64,000 nt of DNA from JANNOG01 sp031398915 (lineage in GTDB: Bacteria > Actinomycetota > Actinomycetes > Actinomycetales > JBBAYJ01), in the NCBI GenBank assembly GCA_031398915.1, contig JANNOG010000075.1, positions 1-64,000 on the forward strand, in the 5' to 3' direction. This document shows, piece by piece, positions 26,045-35,521 of this stretch (position 1 is its first letter; each line of letters opens with the position of its first letter). Under the pieces are notes generated by a model. That model worked only from the letters and a program-made list of their open reading frames with translations, did not search any database and had not been told where the DNA came from. Both the position numbers and the translations under genes were made by a program.

Positions 26045-26065
26045 GTCTTGCGAATTCTGCAAGAC
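26045..26065. promoter_or_regulatory. Probable XRE-cupin operator
   Basis: Perfect inverted repeat GTCTTGC-N7-GCAAGAC in the 81-bp spacer between the XRE-cupin gene and the divergent reductase-methyltransferase gene. A further partial half-site (CTTGCG) follows at about 26068. Confidence 0.65.
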
Positions 26066-26106
26066 GCCTTGCGTAACGGTGAATCCGAATCGTAGCGTCG
26101 GTTCCC

Positions 26107-27756
26107 ATGAGCGAACACGAGACGCACACCGGTGAGGGCCACTCCGCCGACCACTCCGAGGGACACGCCGCCGGACACTTCGAGCGGCATTGCGACGTCG
26201 CGGTGATCGGTGGGTCGGCCGCCGGTCTGGCCGCAGCCCTGCAGCTGGGTCGCCAGCGCCGGTCGGTCATCGTCGTCGACGCCGGCCACCCGCGAAATGC
26301 GCCGGCCGCCCATATGCACAGCTACCTCGGCCACGAAGGCCTACCACCTGCCGAACTCGCCAGGATCGCCCGCGAGGAGGTCCGGAGCTACGGCGGAGAA
26401 GTACTGGCTGCCTCGGCGACCGATGTGACACGTACTCCCGAGGGGAGCTTCCGGGTCGCACTCACCGGTGGTCACTCCATCGTGGCCCGTCGGGTGCTTG
26501 CCGCGACCGGGCTGGTCGACCTGCTGCCCGAGATCGACGGGCTGACCGAGCACTGGGGCCGCGACGTCATCCACTGCCCGTTCTGCCACGGTTACGAGGT
26601 CCGCGACCTGCGCGTCGTCCAGATCGTCACCCATCCCATGGGCCTGCACTCGGCCTCGCTGTTCCGCCAGCTGACTGCCCACCTCATCGTGGTTCTGCAC
26701 GGTGACGTCAGCAAGGACCTTCCGGAGGTCCACGCGCTGGTCGCGGCCGGGGTCGACGTCGTCCAGGCACGCGTGCAACGCATAGAGACCGACGACGAGG
26801 GGCGCGTCACGTCGGTCGAGCTGGTGGGAGGTGATCGGATCGTTGCCGACGCCGTCGTGGTGGGAGGCCGATTCCGCCCCCGCGCTGATGTGCTCGCATC
26901 GCTCGGAATCACACCGGTCGAGCATTCGACCGGGCTGGGGGAGGTCGTCCAGATCGACCCGACCGGGCAGACGACGGTCCCCGGGCTGTATGCCGCAGGC
27001 AACGTCACCGACCCCAGCCAGCAGGTTCTGCAGGCCGCAGCCGACGGCTCCCGGATCGGCGCCATGATCAGCGTCAGCCTGGCCCGCGAGGACGTTGCGG
27101 CGGCGGCCCGGCCGTCGGCCAACCAGGCCGACTGGGAACGCCGCTACAGCGGGGACCGGATGTGGAGCGGCAACCCGAACGGCACCCTCGTCCACGAGAT
27201 CACGGGTCTGGCCCCGGGGCGGGCGCTGGATGTCGGTGCCGGCGAGGGCGGCGACGCGGTCTGGCTCGCCGAGCAGGGCTGGCTGGTGACGGCCTCGGAC
27301 ATCTCCGAGCGGGCAGTCGTGGGCATCGCCCGGCTGGCCGGCGAGAAGAACCTGGCGATCACGAGCCTGCAGGCCGACGCCAACGCCTACCGACCCTTCG
27401 CCACCGGAGGATTCGACCTGGTCTCGGCGCAGTACGCGTCGATCCCACGCACACCCGACGGCCGGGCAGTCGCCAACCTCCTCGACGCCGTCGCCCCCGG
27501 GGGAACGCTGCTCGTCGTCGGCCACGATCTCGAGCCCATGCGGGCTGTGACCGACGCCGAGCAGCACAGCCGACCGTTCGACCCTGACGCCTTCGTTCGG
27601 GTCGACGACGTCGTCGCGGCCATCGCCGACTCCCCGGAGTGGCACATCGAGGCCCGCGACACGCGCCCGCGCCCGCCAGGCGCTGCGACCGCCGCACATC
27701 ACGCCAACGACGTCGTCCTGCGGGCCCGGCGCCGGGCTGAAGCGCTGAATCGGTGA
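26107..27756 (+). CDS. Fusion of thioredoxin reductase-like flavoprotein and SAM-dependent methyltransferase
   Basis: 549 residues. A His-rich start (about 30 residues) is followed by a thioredoxin-reductase-like FAD/NADPH module at about 33-335: CDVAVIGGSAAGLAAALQLG, redox pair CPFCHGYEV, and TVPGLYAAGNVTDPSQQVLQAAADG. A class I methyltransferase module lies at about 340-545: WERRYSGDRMWSGNPNG, ALDVGAGEGGDAVWLAEQGW, VTASDISERAVVGIAR. The two modules are usually separate proteins; the fused form is known in actinobacteria but its substrate is not. Thiol or chalcogen detoxification is a reasonable guess. Controlled from the divergent XRE-cupin gene. Confidence 0.9.
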   Translation: MSEHETHTGEGHSADHSEGHAAGHFERHCDVAVIGGSAAGLAAALQLGRQRRSVIVVDAGHPRNAPAAHMHSYLGHEGLPPAELARIAREEVRSYGGEVLAASATDVTRTPEGSFRVALTGGHSIVARRVLAATGLVDLLPEIDGLTEHWGRDVIHCPFCHGYEVRDLRVVQIVTHPMGLHSASLFRQLTAHLIVVLHGDVSKDLPEVHALVAAGVDVVQARVQRIETDDEGRVTSVELVGGDRIVADAVVVGGRFRPRADVLASLGITPVEHSTGLGEVVQIDPTGQTTVPGLYAAGNVTDPSQQVLQAAADGSRIGAMISVSLAREDVAAAARPSANQADWERRYSGDRMWSGNPNGTLVHEITGLAPGRALDVGAGEGGDAVWLAEQGWLVTASDISERAVVGIARLAGEKNLAITSLQADANAYRPFATGGFDLVSAQYASIPRTPDGRAVANLLDAVAPGGTLLVVGHDLEPMRAVTDAEQHSRPFDPDAFVRVDDVVAAIADSPEWHIEARDTRPRPPGAATAAHHANDVVLRARRRAEALNR

Positions 27757-27995
27757 CCGAATACGGCGCGATATGGGATTTACCTCTATCTGGAATCACA
27801 CCCCGGGCGAGCCTGCCACAGACAGCTTCCGGTGAGACCCTCGGATCCTGGTGGGGCGACACCGGCCAACCCGAAGCGGTGCGCACGTACGCCGAGCAGA
27901 CCGGCGCCGTCCGACGGGCTGCCGCCGCCTCGGGTACGTCGCGGTCGGACTGGGTGCGCCACGTCCTCGACGCCGCTGCCCGCAACGCCGGCTGA
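27753..27995 (+). CDS. Small hypothetical protein coupled to the fusion gene
   Basis: 80 residues from a GTG at 27753 overlapping the fusion stop (GTGA). The N-terminal half has no recognisable fold. The C-terminal half (VRTYAEQTGAVRRAAAASGT, SDWVRHVLDAAARNAG) would form amphipathic helices. The 4-nt overlap is the main support. No similarity recognised. Confidence 0.45.
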   Translation: MTEYGAIWDLPLSGITPRASLPQTASGETLGSWWGDTGQPEAVRTYAEQTGAVRRAAAASGTSRSDWVRHVLDAAARNAG

Positions 27996-28176
27996 ACCCC
28001 TTCGGCACTCGGGCCGCCGACGTTCACGGTGCCGCTCGCTCAGCGGGTCGGTCGCGCGAAACGGATCGCTGCTGCGCCCAACGGATAGCCACCCCTGACT
28101 GCCAAACCTAGCGTTCCGGCAACTGAGCGGCATTCAGCCGTTCGCGCACCCTGGATACCTCGCCGGAGGAGCCGTC

Positions 28177-29697
28177 ATGAGGATAGCCATCGTCGGGGCC
28201 GGATTCGCCGGTCTCGCCACTGCCAAGGTTCTGCTGCAGAGCGGATTCGACGTCACCGTCTTCGAAAAGGCTCCCGACGTCGGCGGGGTATGGAGCCGCA
28301 CCCGTCGTTATCCGGGACTGACCACTCAGAACAACAAGGGCACGTATCACCTGTCCGACCTTCCGATGCCCCGCGACTATCCCGAGTGGCCGAGCGGGCA
28401 GCAGGTCCAGGCCTACCTCGAGACCTATGCCGACAAGTTCGAGCTGATGCGACACGTCCACCTGGAGACCGAGGTGGTCAGCGCCGATCTGGTGGACGGC
28501 GAGTCTGCCTGGGAGGTCACCTCGCGGCGCGTGGGAGGCGAGGCGGAGAAGGCTCGATTCGATCACCTGGTGGTCGCCAACGGCATCTACTCCACACCTC
28601 TGATCCCACCATTCCGTGGCCTGGACTCCTTTACCGCGGCGGGCGGCAGGGTGATGGCGGCGAACGAATTGCACGATCCCGAGGACGCCCGCGGTAAGCA
28701 CGTTCTCATCGTGGGATACGGGAAGTCGTCATGCGACGTGTCGATCCCGGTGAGTGACGTGGCGGCCTCGACCGACCTGGTCGCTCGCGAATTGCTGTGG
28801 AAGATGCCGAAGAAGGTCGGCAACGTCCTGAACTACAAATACCTCATGCTCACCCGGCTCGGCGAGGCACTCTTCCGATACATCTCACCGAAGGGGTTCG
28901 AGCGGTTCCTGCACGGCCCGGGAAACCCGGTGCGCAAGAACATGCTCGGCAGCGTCCAGTCGGTCGCGACCAAGCAACTCAAGCTCCGTGAGCTTCAACT
29001 CGTCCCGCACGGCACGTTCGAGGACATCGCCCGCAGCACCGTGAGCCTCGCCACGGACGGCTTCTACGAGCGGGTCGAGAACGGCACGATCACCGTCCAC
29101 CGCGACCAGGTCGTCGACGAACTGTCCGTCGACGCGGACGGCCGAACCGTTGCCCGGCTCAGCGGCGGCGCGACGCTGCCGGCCGACCTCGTCGTCTGCG
29201 GCACTGGATTCCACCAGCAGGTTCCGTTCCTCGACCCGAAGCTGCACGCGCGACTCGAGGACGACAAGGGCAACTTCCGGCTGTACCGGCAGATCCTGCC
29301 GCTCGACGTTCCACGCCTGACGTTCGCCGGCTACAACTCGTCGTTCTTCAGCCCGCTCAGCGCCGAGATGGCGGCCGTGTGGATCGCCGCGCACCTGCGT
29401 GGTGGCCTGTCGTTGCCGCCGAAGGCCGAGATGGCCGAGCACGTGAGCACACGCTTGGAGTGGATGACCGAGCGGACCCAGGGCCAGCACGCCCGGGGGA
29501 CCAACATCATCCCGTTCTCGATGCACAACATCGACGAGGTACTGGACGAGTTGGGGCTGAACCTCCCGGCGGCGACACGAGCGGGGCAGTGGCTGATGCC
29601 GGTCGACCCGCGGGCATACCGCAAGGTCACACCCACGATGATCGAGCGGACGAAGGGGACGGCGGAGCGCGCCCTGTCCGTCGCCGCGCCACGATGA
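28177..29697 (+). CDS. FAD-dependent flavin monooxygenase (FMO/Baeyer-Villiger-like)
   Basis: 506 residues; ATG at 28177 with GGAGGAG ahead. FAD motif MRIAIVGAGFAGLATAKVL, then EKAPDVGGVWSRTRRYPGL typical of FMOs. The NADPH-binding motif is VLIVGYGKSSCDVSI, and the ATG motif reads DLVVCGTGFHQQVPFL. I do not see the FxGxxxHxxxY/F fingerprint in its usual form, so it sits at the edge of the FMO group. It is 74 nt upstream of the next flavoprotein gene and may be co-transcribed. The spacer 27996-28176 ahead shows no strong motif. Confidence 0.85.
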   Translation: MRIAIVGAGFAGLATAKVLLQSGFDVTVFEKAPDVGGVWSRTRRYPGLTTQNNKGTYHLSDLPMPRDYPEWPSGQQVQAYLETYADKFELMRHVHLETEVVSADLVDGESAWEVTSRRVGGEAEKARFDHLVVANGIYSTPLIPPFRGLDSFTAAGGRVMAANELHDPEDARGKHVLIVGYGKSSCDVSIPVSDVAASTDLVARELLWKMPKKVGNVLNYKYLMLTRLGEALFRYISPKGFERFLHGPGNPVRKNMLGSVQSVATKQLKLRELQLVPHGTFEDIARSTVSLATDGFYERVENGTITVHRDQVVDELSVDADGRTVARLSGGATLPADLVVCGTGFHQQVPFLDPKLHARLEDDKGNFRLYRQILPLDVPRLTFAGYNSSFFSPLSAEMAAVWIAAHLRGGLSLPPKAEMAEHVSTRLEWMTERTQGQHARGTNIIPFSMHNIDEVLDELGLNLPAATRAGQWLMPVDPRAYRKVTPTMIERTKGTAERALSVAAPR

Positions 29698-29771
29698 CGG
29701 CGCCGTGCTGACGAGCCGATACCGCGAGGGGGGCTTGATCCGGTGAGCGCGGGTGTGGGTTCATCGCCTTC

Positions 29772-31446
29772 ATGAACGCGGATGTCGTCGTCATCGGGGC
29801 CGGGCACCAGGGGTTGGTCGCGGCCGTCACTCTCGCCGAGGCGGGCCTCGACGTGGTGGTCGTGGAGCGCGCCGACCGGCCCGGAGGTGCCATCGCCAGC
29901 GGTGACGCCACCGGTACCGGCGCCACTCACGACCTGTGGGCCAGCAACATGAACCTGTTCCTGGGCTCGCCGTTCTTCGGCGCCCACGCCGCGGACCTCG
30001 CGGCCAAGGGCTTGGAGTTCGTGGCCTCGGATCAGCCGTACGCCTCGGCCTTTCCGGACGGCACGAGCGTGCGGGTCGACCGGGACCGGGCCGCCACCGA
30101 GGCCATGTGGGCTGATCACGATCCCCGCGACCTCGATGGCTGGCGGCAGCTGGAGGCGCTGTTCGACGACTTCACGGCGGCCTACTTCCCGTTGTACGGC
30201 AACCCGATCGGCACTCCGGCCGGGCTGGCCGGAGCCTGGCCGGTGTACCGGCGGCGGGGGATGGCCGGCAGCGCCGAACTGCTCCAGATCCTGCTGTCGA
30301 CGACCCGGGGTCTGGCGCAGCGCTACTTCTCGTCCCCCGAGGCCGCCTCGCTGCTGGCGGCCTGGGGGATGCACCTGGACTACGCGCCCGACGTGGCGGG
30401 TGGGGCGACCTTCCCGCTGCTCGAGTGCTTCCTCGACCAGCGCAACGGCATGGCGCTGGTTCGCGGCGGTGCCGGGCGCCTACCGCAGGCGATGGCGGAC
30501 CTGCTGGTCGACCGAGGCGGCACGCTGCGGCTCGGGGCACCGGTGGAGCGGGTCGACGTGACCGCGTCGGGCGCGACCGGTGTCCTGCTGGCCGACGGGA
30601 GCCGGATCGGTGCCCGGGTCGGGGTTCTCAGCACGGTGGTGCTGCCCGTCCTGGTCCGGGACCTGCTGGCCCCGGAAGTCGTGCCACCGGGGGTCCGTGA
30701 CACTGCGGGGCGCTACCGGTTCGGGCCCGGGACGGCGATGGTCCACCTGGTGCTGGACGGGCCCCTGCCGTGGGCCGACGCTCGGTTGGCCGACTACAGC
30801 TACGTCCACCTGGGTCCCTACCTGGACGATATGGCCCGCACCTACCAGCAGGCACTCGCCGGCGTGGTCCCGGACGAACCGCTGCTGGTGGTCGGCCAGA
30901 CGTCGACGGTCGATCCGACCCGGGCACCCGAGGGCCGCCACGTCGTCTGGGTCCAGGCGCGGATGTATCCGGGCCGAATCCTCGGCGACGCGGGGGCGAC
31001 CGGGTCCCGCGATCTCAGTGACCTGTCGTGGGACGAGGCCGGTCCGGTGCTCCGCGACCGGATCGTGGCCAAGATCGAACGCCATGCGCCGGGCACCTCC
31101 GCCCGGGTGGTCGCGTCGGCGGTGATGACGCCCGCCGATCTGGCGGCCGCCAACCCCAATCTGGTCGGCGGAGACTCGGTGGCAGGCAGCCACCAACTGG
31201 ACCAGTTCCTGCTGCGCCCCGGGCCTGGACGGGGCCCGTTACCGCAGCGGGATCCCGCGCCTCTACCTGGCCGGGGCGGGCACATGGCCGGGGGCCGGGG
31301 TCAACGCGATCAGCGGTGAGTTGGCGGCCCGACGGATCCTGCGCGACCACAGGGGAGCCGGCGGGGAAGCACGCGAACAAGCACTATTGACATTTGATCA
31401 GATTCGCCACAGGCTAACCCGCACCCCGACCCGAGCGATGTCATGA
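29772..31446 (+). pseudogene. Phytoene-dehydrogenase-like FAD oxidoreductase, frameshifted near 31221
   Basis: The frame from ATG 29772 encodes a full flavoprotein up to residue about 483: DVVVIGAGHQGLVAAVTLAEAG, LFLGSPFFGAHAADLAAKG, and MALVRGGAGRLPQAMADLLVDRG. After QLDQFLLRP it turns into proline-rich nonsense and stops at 31319. Skipping one base in the CCCCGGG run at 31217-31223 restores the family C terminus in the next frame (GLDGARYRSGIPRLYLAG, then GTWPGAGVNAISGELAARRIL), which runs to a stop at 31446. The intact paralogue at 38143-39780 has the corresponding DQNFLWRP and HIGASTHPGPGLGG. So either a real +1 frameshift or a base-calling error. Confidence 0.75.
31387..31402. promoter_or_regulatory. 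Cluster operator A (TGATCA type)
   Basis: TTGACATTTGATCAGA. The identical 16 bp occur inverted at 45153-45168, and the core TTTGATCA recurs at 37010-37017. It lies about 100 bp before the molybdenum hydroxylase operon and contains a perfect TTGACA that could serve as its -35 box. Probable binding site of the cluster's GntR regulator. Confidence 0.65.
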
Positions 31447-31504
31447 CGTCGCCTCGACGGGTGCTGCCAGTCGCCTCTGGTCCTGACGTCCTGCAGGAGG
31501 CCAC

Positions 31505-32398
31505 ATGATCCCCCCACCGTTCCGCTACTTCCGGCCCGCGTCCGCCGCGGAGGCGGCCCTCGCCCTCGACGACGAGCCCGGCGCGGCTGTCCTCGGTGGC
31601 GGCCAGACCCTCATCAACGCCCTCAAGCTCGACCTGGTGAGCCCGTCCCTGCTGGTGGACGTGTCGGGACTCGACGAGTTACGCGGTGTGCGCGTGACAG
31701 ACGCCGAGGTCTGGATCGGGGCCGCCGCGACATATGCGGAGCTGGCCGCCGACCCCGAACTCCAGGCGACGGTGCCCTGGCTGGCGGCGACCTCCGGCAG
31801 GCTCGTCGACCGCCAGGTGCGCAACCGCGGGACGATCGCCGGCAACTGCTGCCTGAACGACCCGTCCAGCAACTTCCCGCCCCTGCTCGCCGCGCTGGAC
31901 GCCTCGTTCGACCTGCTGGGCGTCGGCGGCTCGCGGACCGTGCACTCGGACGACTTCTTCCTGGGCACGCTGATCACCGAGGCGGCACTCTCGCGCAGCG
32001 TCGTGACCGGTATCCGGGTCCCGCGCCCCCGGACCGGCACGCACATGGCCGAGCGGGCTGTCCTGGTCGGCGCCGACTCGTGGGCGATCGCACGTGCGGT
32101 GGTACGCCTCGATGTCGACGGCAGCGGTGCCGACGCGGTTGTCGTGGGGGCCCGCGTGCGACTGGGGTGCGTGTTCGGGGCGCCGCTGGCGCTGCCGGCG
32201 GTCGAGGCGGCACTCGTCGGGCGCGCCGTGACGGCGGACCTGTCCTCGCTGGCGGCTGAGGCGGTGGCCGGTGAGGACGCCGAGTTCATGGGCGACATCC
32301 ACGGTTCCGCCGAGTATCGCCGTCACCTCGCGACGGTGCAGGTCAAGCGGGCGGTCGACGACGTGGTGGACGACATCCTGGAAGGAGCGGACGCATGA
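31505..32398 (+). CDS. Molybdenum hydroxylase FAD-binding subunit (CoxM-type)
   Basis: 297 residues; ATG at 31505 with AGGAGG ahead. FAD_binding_5 features: FRYFRPASAAEAALALDD, the FAD loop LGGGQTLINALKLDL, and the second FAD motif RNRGTIAGNCCLNDPSSN (a variant of the usual TIGGNLAHADPAA). The C-terminal CO_deh_flav_C domain follows from about residue 180. It passes electrons from the 2Fe-2S subunit to an acceptor. It overlaps the next gene by 4 nt; the three subunits follow in the order FAD, FeS, Mo as in carbon monoxide dehydrogenase-like operons. Confidence 0.93.
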   Translation: MIPPPFRYFRPASAAEAALALDDEPGAAVLGGGQTLINALKLDLVSPSLLVDVSGLDELRGVRVTDAEVWIGAAATYAELAADPELQATVPWLAATSGRLVDRQVRNRGTIAGNCCLNDPSSNFPPLLAALDASFDLLGVGGSRTVHSDDFFLGTLITEAALSRSVVTGIRVPRPRTGTHMAERAVLVGADSWAIARAVVRLDVDGSGADAVVVGARVRLGCVFGAPLALPAVEAALVGRAVTADLSSLAAEAVAGEDAEFMGDIHGSAEYRRHLATVQVKRAVDDVVDDILEGADA

Positions 32399-33066
32399 CG
32401 GACACGGTGAGCCCGGACATGGCGAATCGGGACACGGGTGACGGCACGGCGAGCCAGGGCACGGCGGGCAACGACGTGCGCGCCCGGGTACGCGCGGCGA
32501 TGACCGGCCCGGACGTGGTCGCCGTCACCGCACGCGTCGACGGCCGGCAGATCGAGGGCCAGGTGCCCGCCCGACGCCTGCTGGTCCATTGGCTGCGCGA
32601 CTCCGGACGGCGCGGGCCCAAGGTGGGCTGCGACTCGGGCAACTGTGGCGCCTGCACGGTCCAGCTGGACGGCCGGATCGTGAAGTCCTGCATGGTCCTC
32701 GCAGTCCAGGCCGACGGGGCGGACATCCGGACCGCCGCCGACCTCACCGAGGAGGACGGCGGGCTCAACCCCCTCCAGCAGTCCTTCAAGGACTTCCACG
32801 CCCTGCAGTGCGGATACTGCACGTCGGGCATGCTCATGACGGCGGCCGACTTCCTGGCCTCGGGCGAGCCGGTCGAGGAACAGCCGGTCCGCCGCGCGCT
32901 CAAGGGCAACATCTGCCGGTGCACCGGCTACGAGAACATCGTCCGGGCGGTCATGGCCGCCGGCGGCGCCGCGGTGGTCCAGCCGCACGGGCGCGGCGCC
33001 CGGATCGACGCCGACGGCACCGTCGCCGACACCCGCTCCGACGTCGACACCGAGGGGAGCCACTGA
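32395..33066 (+). CDS. Molybdenum hydroxylase 2Fe-2S subunit (CoxS-type)
   Basis: 223 residues. After a 45-residue N-terminal extension not usual for the family, both iron-sulfur clusters are present: plant-type CDSGNCGACTVQLDG with the later Cys in KSCMV, then CGYCTSGM and ICRCTGY. It also has a C-terminal tail of about 40 residues rich in Asp. It relays electrons from the molybdopterin site to the FAD subunit. Starts inside the stop of the FAD subunit gene (ATGA). Confidence 0.95.
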   Translation: MTDTVSPDMANRDTGDGTASQGTAGNDVRARVRAAMTGPDVVAVTARVDGRQIEGQVPARRLLVHWLRDSGRRGPKVGCDSGNCGACTVQLDGRIVKSCMVLAVQADGADIRTAADLTEEDGGLNPLQQSFKDFHALQCGYCTSGMLMTAADFLASGEPVEEQPVRRALKGNICRCTGYENIVRAVMAAGGAAVVQPHGRGARIDADGTVADTRSDVDTEGSH

Positions 33067-33067
33067 C

Positions 33068-35521
33068 ATGACACAGACGACCAGCGACACCTCGACGGCG
33101 ACCACGTCCTGGACCGGGCAGTCCGTGCCGCGGATCGAGGACGACCGGCTGCTCAAGGCCAACGGCGAGTTCGGCGACGACACTCCGATCCACGGCCTCG
33201 CCTACGTCCACTTCGTCCGCTCTCCGTATGCGCACGCCCGAATCACGTCCATCGACGTGACCGGTTGCGACGAGATCCCCGGCTATGTCGGGTGCCTGCT
33301 GCCGGACGAGGCCGCGACCCTGACCAATCCGTTCGTCGAGCTCCAGCCCGAGCCGTGGAGCAACGAGGACGATCGCTGCCTCGCCAGCGGGGGCAAGGTC
33401 CGCTATGCGGGCGAACCCGTGGTCGCCGTCGCCGGCGCCTCCCGTGAGGCGGCACGCGACGCGGCGGCGGCAGTCGTCATCGAGTACGAACAGCTCGACG
33501 TGCTGGTCGACGCGAAGGCCGCGGTGGCCGACGGCGCTCCGGTCCTGCACGAGGCCGTCGGCGGCAATGTCGGCTGGCACGGCGCGTGGGACTGCGGGGA
33601 CATCGGGTTCGCCCTGGAGCACGCCGACCATGTCATCGAGGTCGACGAGCTGCACTTCCACCGGTTCTCGGCGACGCCGCTGGAGAACTCGGTCATCACC
33701 TGCGAGTACGACGCCGGGATGGACGTGTTCAAGTTCATCGGCGGCTGCGCGATGCCGCAGTTCACGATCTTCATGATCGGCGCGGCGCTGGGCCACAGCG
33801 CCGAGCGGATCCACGTCGTGTCCAAGGACTTCGGCGGCTCGTTCGGCGTCAAGATCGGCATGTACGTGCCGGCCACCGCCGTCGCCCTGCTGGCCCGCAA
33901 GTACCGCCGCCCGATGCGCTGGGTCGAGACCCGGACCGAGCATCACTGGATGGGTGGGCACGCGAACGAGCGGACCTTCCTCGACGTGCGGATGGCGATC
34001 CAGAACGACGGTACGGTCCTGGGCCTGGAGTACCGCTGCCTGGACGACATCGGTGCCTACAGCCGCTACGAGCCGCTCGGCGGCGTCATCTGGAGTCAGG
34101 TGGCGAACGCCTGCTATCAGATCAAGCACCTCAAGGTCGACTACACCACCGTCTACACGAACAAGGGTCCGGTCCACCCGGTCCGCGGGTACTCGCGGAT
34201 GCAGCACCTGTGGGTGGTCGAGCGGATGATGGACATCGCCGCCCACAAGCTCGGGTTCGATCCGGTCGAGTTCCGCCTCACGAACTACATCCAGCCGGAC
34301 CAGTACCCGTACACGACGGTCAACGGCTGCGTGTACGACTCCGGCGACCTGCCCCAGAGCCTGAACAAGGTCCTCGACCTCATCGACTACGACAAGATGC
34401 GCGCCCTGCAGGCCGAACGCCGCGGCACCGGTAGGCGGATCGGTATCGGGATCGGTTCGACGCTGGACTCGGGAACCAACAACTTCGGTCAGGCCCGCAT
34501 CATCAACGCCTACCTACCGTTCGCCGGCAACACCGAGGGCGGTCTGGTCCGGATGGGCCAGGACGGCAGCATCTACGCCGTCACCGGCGGGGTCGCCTTC
34601 GGGCAGGGTCACGAGACGACGTCGGCGCAGGTCATCGCCGACATGCTGGGCATCACGCCGGGTGAGGTCTTCGTCCACCGTGGCGGCGACTCGTCGCTGT
34701 CGGCCCAGACCGGATTCTCGGGCAGCTACGCCAGCCAGTTCGCCGTGACCGGCATCGGAGCCCTCATCAACGCGACGAAGAAGCTCGTCGACGAGATCAA
34801 GACCGTGGGGGCCGCGATGCTCCAGGCGCCCAAGGACGATCTCGTGCTCGAAGGAGGGTTCGTCAAGGTCGCCTCGGACCACGAGCGGGCGCTGCCCTTC
34901 GCCGCCATCGCGGGCACCGTGTTCTTCGCCCCCGGCGCGCTGCCGGACGACGTCGCCGACGAGGTGAACCTGGTCGGGCGCGCGGTCTACCGAGCGCCGC
35001 TGGCCCTGCCCGACGTCGACAAGAAGTACGGCAACCTCACCCTGACCTACGCCACGCAGGTCCACGCCTGTGTCGTCGAGATCGACGACGAGACCGGCGA
35101 GACGACCCTGCTGGCCTATGCGATGGTCGACGACTGCGGCACCCCCATCAATCCGATGATCATCGAGGGTCAGGTGCAGGGGGCGACGGTCCACGGGATC
35201 GGGGCAGCCCTGTTCGAGAACTTCGGCTATTCGCCGGAGGGGCAGTTGCTCGGTGGCAACTTCTACGACTACCACGCGCCCACGGCCTACGACCTGCCCA
35301 CGCTGCGCTACGGCAGCGTGGTCTCGCCGTCGCCGTTCACGCCGATCGGCGCGAAGGGCATGGGCGAGGGCGGCGGTGCTCCGCAGCACACGGTGTGCGC
35401 CGCGATCCAGGACGCCCTGGGTGCCGACGCGGGGATGGTGCTGGACAGCCACAACCCGCCCGAGCGTGTCCTCGACCTGGTCAACGGCCAGGGCGCCGAG
35501 AGGGTGAGGGTCCTGCGATGA
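33068..35521 (+). CDS. Molybdenum hydroxylase molybdopterin-binding subunit (xanthine dehydrogenase family)
   Basis: 817 residues. a/b hammerhead domain at about 10-135 (GQSVPRIEDDRLLKANGEF, YVHFVRSPYAHARI). The molybdopterin domains include SKDFGGSFGVKIGMY, VHPVRGYSRMQHL and GVAFGQGHETTSAQV. The C-terminal GAKGMGEGGGAPQHTVC carries the conserved catalytic Glu. The active-site loop RGYSRMQ is not the AYXCSFR of true CO dehydrogenase. It is therefore better read as a hydroxylase of an aromatic or N-heterocyclic substrate. Starts one base after the FeS subunit stop. Confidence 0.93.
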   Translation: MTQTTSDTSTATTSWTGQSVPRIEDDRLLKANGEFGDDTPIHGLAYVHFVRSPYAHARITSIDVTGCDEIPGYVGCLLPDEAATLTNPFVELQPEPWSNEDDRCLASGGKVRYAGEPVVAVAGASREAARDAAAAVVIEYEQLDVLVDAKAAVADGAPVLHEAVGGNVGWHGAWDCGDIGFALEHADHVIEVDELHFHRFSATPLENSVITCEYDAGMDVFKFIGGCAMPQFTIFMIGAALGHSAERIHVVSKDFGGSFGVKIGMYVPATAVALLARKYRRPMRWVETRTEHHWMGGHANERTFLDVRMAIQNDGTVLGLEYRCLDDIGAYSRYEPLGGVIWSQVANACYQIKHLKVDYTTVYTNKGPVHPVRGYSRMQHLWVVERMMDIAAHKLGFDPVEFRLTNYIQPDQYPYTTVNGCVYDSGDLPQSLNKVLDLIDYDKMRALQAERRGTGRRIGIGIGSTLDSGTNNFGQARIINAYLPFAGNTEGGLVRMGQDGSIYAVTGGVAFGQGHETTSAQVIADMLGITPGEVFVHRGGDSSLSAQTGFSGSYASQFAVTGIGALINATKKLVDEIKTVGAAMLQAPKDDLVLEGGFVKVASDHERALPFAAIAGTVFFAPGALPDDVADEVNLVGRAVYRAPLALPDVDKKYGNLTLTYATQVHACVVEIDDETGETTLLAYAMVDDCGTPINPMIIEGQVQGATVHGIGAALFENFGYSPEGQLLGGNFYDYHAPTAYDLPTLRYGSVVSPSPFTPIGAKGMGEGGGAPQHTVCAAIQDALGADAGMVLDSHNPPERVLDLVNGQGAERVRVLR

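Noticed and set aside
26341..27702. Minus-strand open frame of 453 codons
   Set aside because: Lies wholly opposite the reductase-methyltransferase fusion, whose motifs are intact on the plus strand.
32951..34246. Long minus-strand open frame (431 codons) opposite the molybdenum hydroxylase large subunit
   Set aside because: Low-complexity Arg/Val/Asp-rich translation without motifs; the plus strand carries all conserved xanthine dehydrogenase-family motifs.
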